8,631 bases of DNA from JBQTII01 sp052388275 (GCA_052388275.1 JBQTII010000118.1:1-8631), one strand, 5' to 3'; positions 1-7,167 are shown, counted from the stretch's first letter. Notes: generated by a model from the letters alone, not told the origin. Program-made: numbers and translations.

Positions 1-30
1 TTTTTTTCAGCCGGGCCGCCGGGCACGCAA

Positions 31-62
31 CGGCCCCGCAGCGCCGGGGCGCTACGGGGCCG
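31..62 (-). terminator. GC-rich hairpin downstream of the secreted-protein gene
   Basis: An 8-bp outer stem (CGGCCCCG/CGGGGCCG) and a 6-bp inner stem (AGCGCC/GGCGCT) are separated by one C-A mismatch, with a very short loop. It lies about 20 bases past the stop codon of the minus-strand secreted-protein gene. No U tract follows in that direction, so it would be the U-less hairpin type common in GC-rich actinobacteria. The seven T residues at bases 1-7 are on the wrong strand to serve it. Terminator function is inferred from position and structure only. Confidence 0.45.
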
Positions 63-83
63 AGTGGGCGGTGGGGCGTCGGA

Positions 84-554
84 TCAGTTGGCGTCGTGAA
101 TCGTGACGCCGCCGGAGGTGATGTCGAACGGGGTGGGACCGGGGGCGCAGCCATCCATGAACATCTCGACCGGGCCGGGCCCGAAGAAGCCCATCTTGTC
201 GCCGCTGGCGCCGTTGTCCTCGATCCAGATCAGCACGGACTGCCCGACGGCGGGCTCGGGGGTGCTGCCTTCTTCGACCGGGTAGATGAAGCCGGCGCGG
301 TTGCCGTCCACGTGCAGGCAGGTGATCGGACCCTTGAAATTGACCAGAGGGTTCATGGCCTGCCACTGCCCGCCCGCGGGCGAGTCGGGGGTGGTGCCCT
401 GGTTAAAGCCTTCAAATTCGAAGGAGGCGATCATGCTGGCGCCCTTGCCGCTGACGGTGTCGCGGTCGGGCGCGGCCGAGGCGGCACCGACCGGAACGAG
501 CAGGGTCATCGCCGCAGAGGTGACCGCGAGGCCGACGAGACTGCGCTTGATCAT
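84..554 (-). CDS. Small secreted protein of unknown function
   Basis: This 156-residue protein begins with a clear Sec signal peptide: Lys3-Arg4, a hydrophobic stretch over residues 6-24, and an ASA-A cleavage site near residues 25-28. The mature part is about 128 residues, acidic and glycine/proline-rich, with exactly two cysteines (79 and 136) that could form a disulfide, and an EDNG segment near residue 112. The pattern C-x-x-V-x-GN-x-A, a strand, then V-x-DNG resembles small exported actinobacterial proteins of unknown function; this is pattern memory, not an alignment. I chose ATG 552-554 because GGAG lies 8 bases before it and the signal peptide starts there. An in-frame extension to 629 would add 25 Pro/Arg-rich residues ahead of the signal and would run over the promoter-like region. 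The gene is divergent from the methyltransferase gene. No enzyme motif is visible. Confidence 0.8.
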   Translation of the reverse strand: MIKRSLVGLAVTSAAMTLLVPVGAASAAPDRDTVSGKGASMIASFEFEGFNQGTTPDSPAGGQWQAMNPLVNFKGPITCLHVDGNRAGFIYPVEEGSTPEPAVGQSVLIWIEDNGASGDKMGFFGPGPVEMFMDGCAPGPTPFDITSGGVTIHDAN

Positions 555-619
555 GTGGGGTGCTCCATTCACAGGTGGCCGGGGCGCTCCGGGAGGATGC
601 GCTACCGCGGCACGTAAAA

Positions 620-639
620 GACGAATCATTCTCAGAATA
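620..639 (-). promoter_or_regulatory. Candidate promoter -10 with overlapping Fur/Zur-box-like dyad
   Basis: On the minus strand, upstream of the secreted-protein gene, TATTCT (634-639) fits the actinobacterial -10 pattern TANNNT. It overlaps a perfect 11-bp palindrome, ATTCTGAGAAT (628-638). The overlapping 15-mer TGAGAATGATTCGTC (620-634) matches 10 of the first 11 positions of the Streptomyces Zur consensus as I recall it (TGAAAATGATTTTCA) but loses the right arm. The local AT content is high for this genome. A metal-responsive operator is therefore only a possibility. Confidence 0.3.
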
Positions 640-680
640 ACCGCAGAGCGGGGCGCTGCAGCCTAAAGTGACATTTCATA

Positions 681-703
681 GCCCGCCCTGGTTGTTAGCG
701 GGC
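681..703. other. Short hairpin in the divergent intergenic region
   Basis: GCCCGC (681-686) and GCGGGC (698-703) form a perfect 6-bp stem with an 11-base loop. It lies between the divergent secreted-protein and methyltransferase genes, about 45 bases before the likely methyltransferase start. It could be part of the methyltransferase 5' leader or an operator. No clear -35/-10 pair for the plus-strand gene was recognised nearby. Confidence 0.25.
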
Positions 704-746
704 AATTCGGGATCAAACGGTCATTCGATCGAGACCGCGCTGACGC

Positions 747-2498
747 TTGGCGCGCGGCGATGTGGCCTCGGCACACCGAGATCCGACCTGGAGCGCGCGC
801 TGGTCGGCCGCCTGGCCTCGCCACGCCAGTAGATTCGGCCGCGTGCGGGACCTGGCAGCTCTTCCGATCCGAAACCACGGCGAGGTTTTCACCCGGCAGT
901 GGGTAGTGCAGACCCTCCTCGATCTGACCGGTTACACCGCCGAACGCGACCTCGCGGCGTTGCGCCTGCTCGAACCGTCCTGCGGATCGGGCGCGTTCCT
1001 CGGGCCGGCCGTCGAGCGCCTCGTCGCGTCGGCCCGGGCGTACGGGCGGGACCTGCGCGAGCTGACCGGCGCGATCCGCGCCTACGACCTCCAAGGCGAG
1101 CACGTCGAGTCTGCGCGAACGCTCTGCCGCCAGGTCCTTCGAGCCCTCGGCGTTGACTCGTCCACCGCCGCCAAGCTCGTCGGCGAGTGGATCGTCGAGG
1201 CGGACTTCCTGCTGGCCGACCTCGGCGACCCCTTGGCCGACGTCGCCATCGGCAACCCCCCTTACATCCGATACGACGACCTCAACGACGCCACGGCGAT
1301 GGAGTACCGCCGGCGCTGGCCGACGATGCGCGGCCGAGGCGACATCTTCGTCGGATTCTTCGAGCGGTGCCTGGCAAGCGTCGTGCCTGACGGGCGCGTC
1401 GGCTTCATCTGCGCTGACCGATGGATGCGCAACCAGTACGGGGCAGCGCTGCGCGAGCTCGTCGCCTCGCGCTACTGCGTGGAGCACGTCTGGACGATGC
1501 ACGACGTCAACGCGTTCCAGACGCAGGTCTCGGCCTACCCGGCGATCACGGTGCTCGCCAACAAGCGCCAGGGCTCTGCGGTAGTCGCCGAGACGACCAG
1601 CGAGTTCGGAGCGGAGAGCGCCGCAGCCCTGGTAGCGGCGACGGTGACCGGCCGCGAAGACGAGTTCGTCGGCCGGGGCGTCAAGGCCCACCGTCTGCCG
1701 CACTGGTTCGACGGCGGCGACCTCTGGCCGACCGGCTCGCCCGCCCGCCTTGCGCTGATCGAGTTGCTCAACGACAAGTACTCGCCGCTGCACGACGCGG
1801 CGACCGGCACCCGCGTCTGCATCGGCATCGCGACCGGGGCCGATCGGGTCTACGTGACCAAGCGTGCCGACGTCGCCGAGCCCGACCGGATGCTGCCACT
1901 CGCGATGCGCCGCGACCTCGCCTCGGGAACCTTCGACTGGCAAGGCAACTACCTCGTCAATCCGTGGGACAGCGAAGGCCGCCTCGTCTCCTTGGCCGAC
2001 TATCCGAAGCTCGCGGCGTACCTCTCGCAGCACACCGGTCTCAAGGATCGGTTCGTCGCTCGGAAGTCGCCGGAGCGTTGGCACCGGACCATCGACAAGG
2101 TCAACGCCTCAATTATCGACCGCCCGAAGCTGCTGCTGCAGGATATGAAGGCGACGATCCATCCGGTCCTAGAGCCGGGCGGCTACTACCCCCACCACAA
2201 CCTCTATTACGTCGTCTCGGACACCTGGGATATGGAGGTCTTGGGCGGGCTGCTGCTCTCGCGGGTCGCGCAGGCGTTCATCGAGGCGTACTGCGTCAAG
2301 ATGCGGGGCGGCACCCTGCGCTTCCAAGCGCAGTACCTCAAGCAGATCCGCGTTCCGCGGGCCGACTCGCTCGACGCGGCGGCCACCCAGGCGTTGCGCG
2401 AGGCGTTCCGCGACCGAGACGTGGAGGCAGCATCCGAGGCGGCCGGCCGCGCCTATGGCATCGACCTCGACAGCTATGAACTGGGTCGCCCGCCCTGA
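747..2498 (+). CDS. Orphan N6-adenine DNA methyltransferase, Eco57I/TaqI type
   Basis: This 583-residue protein is a class I SAM-dependent DNA methyltransferase expected to methylate adenine at N6. Visible motifs in order are a motif X-like GEVFTRQWVV (45-54), the SAM-binding motif I LEPSCGSGAF (75-84), a motif II-like IRAYDLQ (110-116) and the catalytic NPPY (170-173). The C-terminal half, with GGYYPHHNLYYV (478-489) and RGGTLRFQAQYLKQIRVP (520-537), fits the target-recognition domain of this family. There is no room for a fused nuclease at either end. The usual motif X reads FTP; here it is FTR. TTG 747 is the first start after an in-frame TGA at 741, but its ribosome-binding site is poor. 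GTG 762 and GTG 843 are alternatives, and 843 would remove an Arg/Trp-rich lead of 32 residues. No endonuclease gene lies on either side, so it looks like an orphan or a remnant of a restriction-modification pair. Its stop is 6 bases from the converging kinase stop. Confidence 0.88.
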   Translation: MARGDVASAHRDPTWSARWSAAWPRHASRFGRVRDLAALPIRNHGEVFTRQWVVQTLLDLTGYTAERDLAALRLLEPSCGSGAFLGPAVERLVASARAYGRDLRELTGAIRAYDLQGEHVESARTLCRQVLRALGVDSSTAAKLVGEWIVEADFLLADLGDPLADVAIGNPPYIRYDDLNDATAMEYRRRWPTMRGRGDIFVGFFERCLASVVPDGRVGFICADRWMRNQYGAALRELVASRYCVEHVWTMHDVNAFQTQVSAYPAITVLANKRQGSAVVAETTSEFGAESAAALVAATVTGREDEFVGRGVKAHRLPHWFDGGDLWPTGSPARLALIELLNDKYSPLHDAATGTRVCIGIATGADRVYVTKRADVAEPDRMLPLAMRRDLASGTFDWQGNYLVNPWDSEGRLVSLADYPKLAAYLSQHTGLKDRFVARKSPERWHRTIDKVNASIIDRPKLLLQDMKATIHPVLEPGGYYPHHNLYYVVSDTWDMEVLGGLLLSRVAQAFIEAYCVKMRGGTLRFQAQYLKQIRVPRADSLDAAATQALREAFRDRDVEAASEAAGRAYGIDLDSYELGRPP

Positions 2499-2504
2499 TC
2501 GCCG

Positions 2505-4496
2505 CTAGTCGTCGCCTCGGCCGGGCCGCCCGCTTGCCTGCAGGGTGACCGTGGAGCCTTCGGGGGCCTCGGTCCCGCCCGGGGGGTCCTGGGCGACGAC
2601 CTCGCCGCCGAACAGCGAGCCGAAGCCGGTGACCCGGACGTCGAAGCCGAGCGATTCGAGCACATCCTGGGCGTCGTCGAGGTCCATTCCGAGCACGCTC
2701 GGCACCACCGTCATCGGCGGCACCGGAGCGACCACGAGCTCGACGGTGTTCCCGCGCCTCGCCTGCGATCCAGGGTCCGGCCGCTGCGCGAGAACCTCCC
2801 CGGGCTCGGCATCGGTGTCGTCGATCAGGTCGTCGTCGGCCTCGGTGACCTCGGGCTCCAGACCCAGCTCGCGCAGGATCTCCGTCGCCTCGTCCAGGGA
2901 GAAGCCGACGACGTCCGGCACCTCGACGGGGCGCGACCCGCGGCTCACGACCAGGTCGACGACGGTGTCGCGGCGCAGCTGCTCCCCGGCCGCCGGCTCG
3001 GTCTTGATCACCAGGCCCTCCGCGACGTTGTCGCTGAACGCGCGGCGGATCTCACCCGGGGAGAAGTTTCCGTCGCGCAGCCGGTTCTGCGCCTCGGCGA
3101 TGGAGGTCCCGCTCAGGGCAGGGACCGTGTAGCGCTCGGGCCCGGCGGACAGCACGGCGGTGATGACGCCGTTCTTGGCGACCTTTCGCCCTGGGGCCGG
3201 GTCTGTGCGCAGCACCTGACCCTTGGGCACACTCTCGTCGAACTCCCCCTGCTCGGCGAAGCGAACGCTCAGCCCGACATCGGCGGCCTGCTTGGTCGCC
3301 TCCTCGCGGGTGAGGTTGAGCAGCGACGGGGCCTGCACCGAACTTCCGACCGCGACCTGCCAGGCGCCGACCCCGACCGCAAGCGCGGTGAGCAGCACCA
3401 GCACCAGCCCGACGACTCCGCGCCGGCGCCGGTGGGCCAGGCGCGAGGGAACCGTCACCGGCGCCGCCTTGCTCGCCGGGCGCGGAGCCGGGCGGGGAGC
3501 TCCCGAGCGCAACCGGGCGGTCGCGGCATCCGGGCCGGCACCCGGGACCGGAACGACCAGCGTCGGAGCGCCCTCGCCGCGGGTGGGCGGACGCGAACGG
3601 TCGGCGGCGAGGTCGTCGAGTTCGGCCGCGTTGAGGGCGCGCCGGGCGAGGACCACGTCGGCCAGGAATGCCGCGGCGTCCGGGGGCCGCAACCCCGCCT
3701 CGCGGGAGGTGGCGCGCAGCACCAGCGCGTCGAGTTCGGCGGGCACGCTGGGGTGCCGGGTCGAGGGGGCTGGGACGTCGTAGTGCACGTGCGCGTAGGC
3801 GACCTGCAGGGGGGTCTCGCCGCTGTGCGGCTGGGTGCCGGTCAGGCACTCGAACAGCAGGATTCCGGCGGCGTACACGTCGCTGCGCTGGTCGGCGATC
3901 CCGCGTTCGACCTGCTCCGGAGCGAGGTAGGCGACGGTGCCGATCAGCGTGCCGGTGCTGGTGGCCCCGTGCCCGGCGACCGTGGCATTGCCGGCGGTGA
4001 CGGCCCGGGCGAGCCCGAAGTCGGCGACCTTGACCCGGCCGTCGTCGGCGATCAGCACGTTCTCGGGCTTGATGTCGCGATGGATCAGCCCGGCGCGGTG
4101 TGCGGCTCCCAACGCAGCGAGCACCGGCTCCAGGACCGCGAACGTCTCCCGCGGCGTCAAATAGCCCTTGTCGCGCAGCCACTCGCGCAGGGTGCGCCCG
4201 GCCACGAACTCCATGGCCAGGAAGACGTAACCGGAATCCGCGCTCTGGTCGTACACGGCCACCACGCAGGGGTGGGAGAGGCGGGCGGCTGAGCGGGCCT
4301 CGCGGATAAAGCGTTCGACGAAGGCACGGTCCTCGGCGAGCCCGGCGTGCATCACCTTGAGGGCGACGACCCGCTCCAGGCGGGTGTCCAGGGCCTCATA
4401 GACCGTCGCCATCCCACCGCGGGCGATCCAGCGCGTGATCTGGTATCGCCCGTCCAGGAGTTGGCCGACCAGGGGGTCGGAGAGGGGCGCCGCCAT
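2505..4496 (-). CDS. pknL: PknL-type transmembrane Ser/Thr protein kinase with four PASTA domains
   Basis: This 663-residue membrane kinase phosphorylates proteins on Ser/Thr in the cytoplasm and senses extracellular ligands. The kinase domain covers about residues 18-280: glycine loop ARGGMATVYEA (25-35), catalytic Lys47 in VALKV, HRDIKPEN (139-146), DFG (159-161), a Thr/Ser-rich activation loop (172-188) and APEQ (192-195). A Pro/Arg-rich juxtamembrane linker (about 295-358) leads to one membrane helix (360-380). Outside the cell follow four PASTA repeats at about 386-452, 455-520, 523-591 and 594-656, a fold that in other kinases binds muropeptides or lipid II. The name PknL rests on the nearby Rv2175c-like gene. 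M. tuberculosis PknL lacks PASTA repeats, whereas corynebacterial PknL has them (from memory). ATG 4494-4496 follows the thiG stop by 11 bases with only a weak ribosome-binding site, so the gene is probably the last of the thiO-thiS-thiG operon. All key catalytic residues are present. Confidence 0.92.
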   Translation of the reverse strand: MAAPLSDPLVGQLLDGRYQITRWIARGGMATVYEALDTRLERVVALKVMHAGLAEDRAFVERFIREARSAARLSHPCVVAVYDQSADSGYVFLAMEFVAGRTLREWLRDKGYLTPRETFAVLEPVLAALGAAHRAGLIHRDIKPENVLIADDGRVKVADFGLARAVTAGNATVAGHGATSTGTLIGTVAYLAPEQVERGIADQRSDVYAAGILLFECLTGTQPHSGETPLQVAYAHVHYDVPAPSTRHPSVPAELDALVLRATSREAGLRPPDAAAFLADVVLARRALNAAELDDLAADRSRPPTRGEGAPTLVVPVPGAGPDAATARLRSGAPRPAPRPASKAAPVTVPSRLAHRRRRGVVGLVLVLLTALAVGVGAWQVAVGSSVQAPSLLNLTREEATKQAADVGLSVRFAEQGEFDESVPKGQVLRTDPAPGRKVAKNGVITAVLSAGPERYTVPALSGTSIAEAQNRLRDGNFSPGEIRRAFSDNVAEGLVIKTEPAAGEQLRRDTVVDLVVSRGSRPVEVPDVVGFSLDEATEILRELGLEPEVTEADDDLIDDTDAEPGEVLAQRPDPGSQARRGNTVELVVAPVPPMTVVPSVLGMDLDDAQDVLESLGFDVRVTGFGSLFGGEVVAQDPPGGTEAPEGSTVTLQASGRPGRGDD

Positions 4497-4507
4497 GTGC
4501 GAGAACT

Positions 4508-5281
4508 TTACGTGCCCAACAGGCCCGTCGCCGGGGAAGACGCCTGAGCGTGATCACGACGGGGGATTCGTCCTGATTCGGCGGCAAGTCGGCCGGCGAT
4601 GACCGCATGCCGCATCGCCGTGGCCATCGCGACCGGGTCCTGGGCCCGGGTTACCGCCGAGGCCAGCAACACGGCCTCGCACCCCAACTCCATGGCGAAC
4701 GTCGCATCCGAGGCCGTCCCGATGCCGGCGTCCAGGATCACCGGCACACCGGCGGACGCGGTGATCAGCGCGATGTTGTGCGGGTTCGCGATCCCGAGCC
4801 CGGAACCGATCGGGGAGCCCAGGGGCATCACTGCGGCGCAGCCGGCCTGCTCCAGGCGCCGGGCCAGCACCGGGTCATCGCTGGTGTAGGGCAGGACAAC
4901 AAAGCCGTCGTCCACCAGCAGTTCAGCGGCGGCGAGCAGTTCGACGGGGTCGGGGAGCAGCGTGCGTTCATCGCCGATGACCTCCAACTTCACCCAGTGG
5001 GTGCCGAGGGCCTCGCGGGCCAGCTTGGCAGTGAGCAGGGCGTCTGCGGCGGTGTGGCAACCGGCCGTGTTCGGCAGCACGGCGATCTCGCGGCGGGCCA
5101 GCACGTCGAGCACCGACCCGGCCGCCGCTGGGTCGAGGCGGCGCATCGCGACGGTGGTGAGCTCGGTGCCCGAGGCCAGCAGAGCGGCCTCCAGGACCTC
5201 CAGGCTGGGTGCACCGCCGGTGCCCATGATCAGCCGGGAGGTGAAGGTGCGCCCGGCAATGACCAAGGTGTCACTACCCAC
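4508..5281 (-). CDS. thiG: Thiazole synthase ThiG
   Basis: ThiG builds the thiazole phosphate moiety of thiamine from 1-deoxy-D-xylulose 5-phosphate, dehydroglycine and the sulfur carried by ThiS thiocarboxylate. At 257 residues it is the normal family length for a TIM barrel. The Schiff-base lysine is Lys98 in HWVKLEVIGD. Also visible are the NTAGCHTAADAL segment (71-82), PLGSPIGSGLGI and DAGIGTASDATFAMELG, the last belonging to the phosphate-binding part of the barrel. The start is GTG 5279-5281, which overlaps the end of thiS by 8 bases and so suggests translational coupling between the carrier and the synthase. The C-terminal 20 or so residues are a polar tail beyond the barrel. pknL follows after 11 bases. 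Confidence 0.96.
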   Translation of the reverse strand: MGSDTLVIAGRTFTSRLIMGTGGAPSLEVLEAALLASGTELTTVAMRRLDPAAAGSVLDVLARREIAVLPNTAGCHTAADALLTAKLAREALGTHWVKLEVIGDERTLLPDPVELLAAAELLVDDGFVVLPYTSDDPVLARRLEQAGCAAVMPLGSPIGSGLGIANPHNIALITASAGVPVILDAGIGTASDATFAMELGCEAVLLASAVTRAQDPVAMATAMRHAVIAGRLAAESGRIPRRDHAQASSPATGLLGT

Positions 5282-5501
5282 CCCGCACCGCCGTCAGGAT
5301 CTCGACCCGGTCACCGTCCTCCAGGGGCAGCAGGCGCCACCGCCCGCGCGGAATCACCGCTCCGTTGACCGCTGCCGCCACTCCGCGGGCAGACGGGTCC
5401 CCAGCGAGGCGCTCGACCAGGTCGGCGACGGTGGTGCCGGGCTCCAGCGGCTCGGGGGTGCCGTTGATGACGACCGAGCCCGGGTCCTCGGTGTCGGTCA
5501 T
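5274..5501 (-). CDS. thiS: Sulfur carrier protein ThiS
   Basis: A 75-residue ubiquitin-like protein ending in Gly-Gly, the hallmark of ThiS, whose C-terminus is adenylated and converted to a thiocarboxylate that donates sulfur to ThiG. The strand-turn pattern VVINGTPEPLEPGTTVADLVERL at the start and GDRVEILTAVRGG at the end fit the beta-grasp fold. The start ATG 5499-5501 shares an ATGA overlap with the thiO stop, and its own end overlaps thiG, so all three are tightly coupled. About nine residues precede the first beta strand, slightly longer than the shortest family members. The adenylyltransferase (ThiF/MoeB type) that activates ThiS is not in this window. Confidence 0.95.
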   Translation of the reverse strand: MTDTEDPGSVVINGTPEPLEPGTTVADLVERLAGDPSARGVAAAVNGAVIPRGRWRLLPLEDGDRVEILTAVRGG

Positions 5502-6664
5502 GAGAGCACGATACGGCCAGCGGTGGCCGGTGCCCGGGCGGCGGTGAAGCGACGGGGGTCGAAGGCTGCCGCCTGGTGGGGGAGCTGTTCCCCGGCCAGC
5601 GCCGCTGTCAGAATCTCGGCGGTGATCGCGGCGAGCAGCACGCCATTGCGGTGATGGCCGGTGGCCATCAGCAGGCCTGGTAGCCCGCTGGGCCCGATCA
5701 GCGGCGCGTTGTCGGCCGTCGCCGGGCGTAGCCCGGCGAGGATCTGAGTGACCTCCCTCTCGGCGATCGAGGGGAGCACAACCCGGGCATCACGCAGCAG
5801 GTCGTAGACCGCCCCGGCAGTGACCCGGGTGTCGAATCCGAGTTCCTCCGACGTCGCGCCGATCACCAGTTCGCCGTCGGGGCGCGCCACCAGATAGACC
5901 GGAGATCCGGCCACCCATGCCCGCACGGTGTGCCGCAGCACCGGCCGGTAAGGGACGGGAACCCGCAGGCGCAGCAGTTGCCCCTTGACCGGGCGCAGCG
6001 GGGCGAGCACGCCCGGCGGGATGCCGTCGAGTGCTCCGCTCCAGCACCCGGCCGCGAGCACGACCGCCTCAGCGAGCAGGGTCGCGCCGTCGCCGGTGAC
6101 CACCCCGCGGGCTCGGCCCCCGGTGACGACCAGGCGCTGGGCGCGCTCGGCGACGAAGCTCACGCCCGCGTCCCGGCAGGCTGCCAACAGCGCAGCAACC
6201 AGGCGCCGCGGATCGACCTGATGGTCCGCCGGCGCGAGCATCCCGCCGCGCAGGCCGGGCGCGAGCATCGGCTCCATCCGGCGCAGCGCGCGTGAATCCA
6301 CCAGCTCGACCGAACACCCGAGCGAGTGAACGAACCCGTGCGCCTCGCGCACGAGCGCGAGGTCACCGGCGTCCGCTCCGACCAACAAGGTTGCGCAGCG
6401 GGCGTACCCGGTGTCGAGGCCGGTGCGCTCGGTGAGCTCGGTGGTGAAGGCCTCGTAGCCGGCGGCGGCTGCCAGATTCAGGGCGAGCAACGCCCGCTCG
6501 GTGTACTGGGCCTCGGTGACCGCGGCGAGCATGCCGGCCGCGACGTGCGAGGTGCCGGCGCCCGGAGTGGGATCGACGACGATGACGCGAAAGCCGCGCT
6601 GCGCACCGCGCCACGCGGTCGCCAGCCCGATCACGCCGCCGCCGACGATCACGACCTCTGGCAT
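5498..6664 (-). CDS. thiO: Glycine oxidase ThiO (FAD-dependent)
   Basis: ThiO oxidises glycine to dehydroglycine (iminoacetate), the C-N unit that ThiG uses for the thiazole ring. It is a 388-residue D-amino-acid-oxidase-family flavoprotein: the dinucleotide-binding GGGVIG is at residues 8-13, followed by the acidic end of the second strand (VVDP, 29-32), and the C-terminal FAD/substrate region contains GLRPATADNAPLIG and TGHHRNGVLLA. The length is normal for the family. ATG 6662-6664 is the first codon of the family's N-terminal strand, with a -10 element only 6 bases upstream, which suggests a leaderless message. It heads the thiO-thiS-thiG-pknL run and is divergent from the Rv2175c-like gene. 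Confidence 0.95.
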   Translation of the reverse strand: MPEVVIVGGGVIGLATAWRGAQRGFRVIVVDPTPGAGTSHVAAGMLAAVTEAQYTERALLALNLAAAAGYEAFTTELTERTGLDTGYARCATLLVGADAGDLALVREAHGFVHSLGCSVELVDSRALRRMEPMLAPGLRGGMLAPADHQVDPRRLVAALLAACRDAGVSFVAERAQRLVVTGGRARGVVTGDGATLLAEAVVLAAGCWSGALDGIPPGVLAPLRPVKGQLLRLRVPVPYRPVLRHTVRAWVAGSPVYLVARPDGELVIGATSEELGFDTRVTAGAVYDLLRDARVVLPSIAEREVTQILAGLRPATADNAPLIGPSGLPGLLMATGHHRNGVLLAAITAEILTAALAGEQLPHQAAAFDPRRFTAARAPATAGRIVLS

Positions 6665-6670
6665 CTGGCC

Positions 6671-6676
6671 AGGGTA
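6671..6676 (-). promoter_or_regulatory. -10 element of a leaderless thiO promoter
   Basis: On the minus strand TACCCT fits the TANNNT -10 pattern and ends 6 bases before the thiO ATG, the spacing expected when transcription starts at the A of the start codon. No Shine-Dalgarno sequence is present in between. No good TTGACA-like -35 is visible 17-18 bases further up. The whole divergent gap (6665-6718) is 54 bases, too small to hold a TPP riboswitch, and neither its CUGAGA nor its other conserved loop sequence is seen. Confidence 0.5.
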
Positions 6677-6718
6677 GCGCTGGGGGCTCGGGGTTCGCCG
6701 AGATGGCAGGCTGGACCC

Positions 6719-7093
6719 ATGTCTGCGCAGAGCGAATCTGATGACGCCGCCGAACAGAACGCCACCGCGTGGCTCTCGGTGCCCGAGGTGGGCGAGTTGC
6801 TCGGCCTGGACGTGCTCAAGGTGCGCACCTTGCTCAAGGACCGCCAGCTGCTCGCCCGCCGGCGCGGGCAGCGTGCGGTGCTGTCCATCCCCGCGGACTT
6901 CATCGCCGACGGCGTGATCATCAAGGGCCTGCCGGGCACGCTGTCGGTGCTCCGGGACAGCGGCTTCAACGACGAGGACGCCATGCGCTGGCTCTTCACC
7001 GGCGATGAGTCACTGCCGGGCACCCCCGTCCAGGCCCTGCGGGAGAACCGCGGCACCGAGGTCCGCCGTCGCGCCCAGGCCCTCGCGTTCTAG
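6719..7093 (+). CDS. Rv2175c-like winged-helix DNA-binding protein
   Basis: This 124-residue protein resembles M. tuberculosis Rv2175c, a DNA-binding protein phosphorylated by PknL near its N-terminus. A helix-turn-helix covers about residues 18-48 (WLSVPEVGELLGL, then VRTLLKDRQLLARRR). The C-terminal block with MRWLFT.D.SLPGTPVQAL and EVRRRAQALAF matches the family end as I recall it. The polar N-terminal tail has Ser2, Ser5, Ser7 and one Thr (16) that could accept phosphate; the mycobacterial site is Thr9. ATG 6719 follows only a weak GGA. An in-frame extension to 6326 would run through the opposing thiO gene and is not credible. It is the first plus-strand gene of the divergent pair, and the kinase that probably modifies it ends the opposite operon. 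Confidence 0.88.
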   Translation: MSAQSESDDAAEQNATAWLSVPEVGELLGLDVLKVRTLLKDRQLLARRRGQRAVLSIPADFIADGVIIKGLPGTLSVLRDSGFNDEDAMRWLFTGDESLPGTPVQALRENRGTEVRRRAQALAF

Positions 7094-7167
7094 TGAGCGA
7101 AGTGAGGTCACCGTGGGCATGGGGTGCCCCGCCGACGTGGGCGCAGTCCTCGGCGGCGACCCAGTGA
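7093..7167 (+). other. Candidate 24-codon micro-ORF linking the Rv2175c-like gene and thiE
   Basis: A reading frame starts at GTG 7093-7095, sharing its G with the TAG stop of the Rv2175c-like gene. It runs 24 codons and stops at TGA 7165-7167, overlapping the GTG start of thiE as GTGA. The peptide would begin MSEVRSPW and hold three Trp. Its opening GTGAGCGA and closing CAGTGA are the same as those of the 80-bp repeat micro-ORFs near the right end. Translation is unproven; a 75-base open frame can occur by chance in GC-rich DNA. Confidence 0.25.

Noticed and set aside
1..7. T run as a U tract for the left-end terminator
   Set aside because: It reads as A residues in the direction of the secreted-protein gene and is 23 bases from the hairpin.
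663..2084. Long minus-strand open frame opposite the methyltransferase
   Set aside because: It is antisense to a gene with clear motifs, has an Arg/Val/Ala-rich composition typical of GC-rich shadow frames and shows no recognisable domain.
3052..4182. 376-codon minus-strand frame within pknL
   Set aside because: It is Arg/Gly-rich with no domain and lies wholly within the kinase gene in another frame.
4607..5368. 253-codon plus-strand frame opposite thiG/thiS
   Set aside because: It is a shadow of two well-supported thiamine genes, with low-complexity Gly/Gln/Arg composition.
6326..6718. Upstream extension of the Rv2175c-like protein
   Set aside because: The extra 131 codons are antisense to thiO and unlike the family; ATG 6719 fits the family start.
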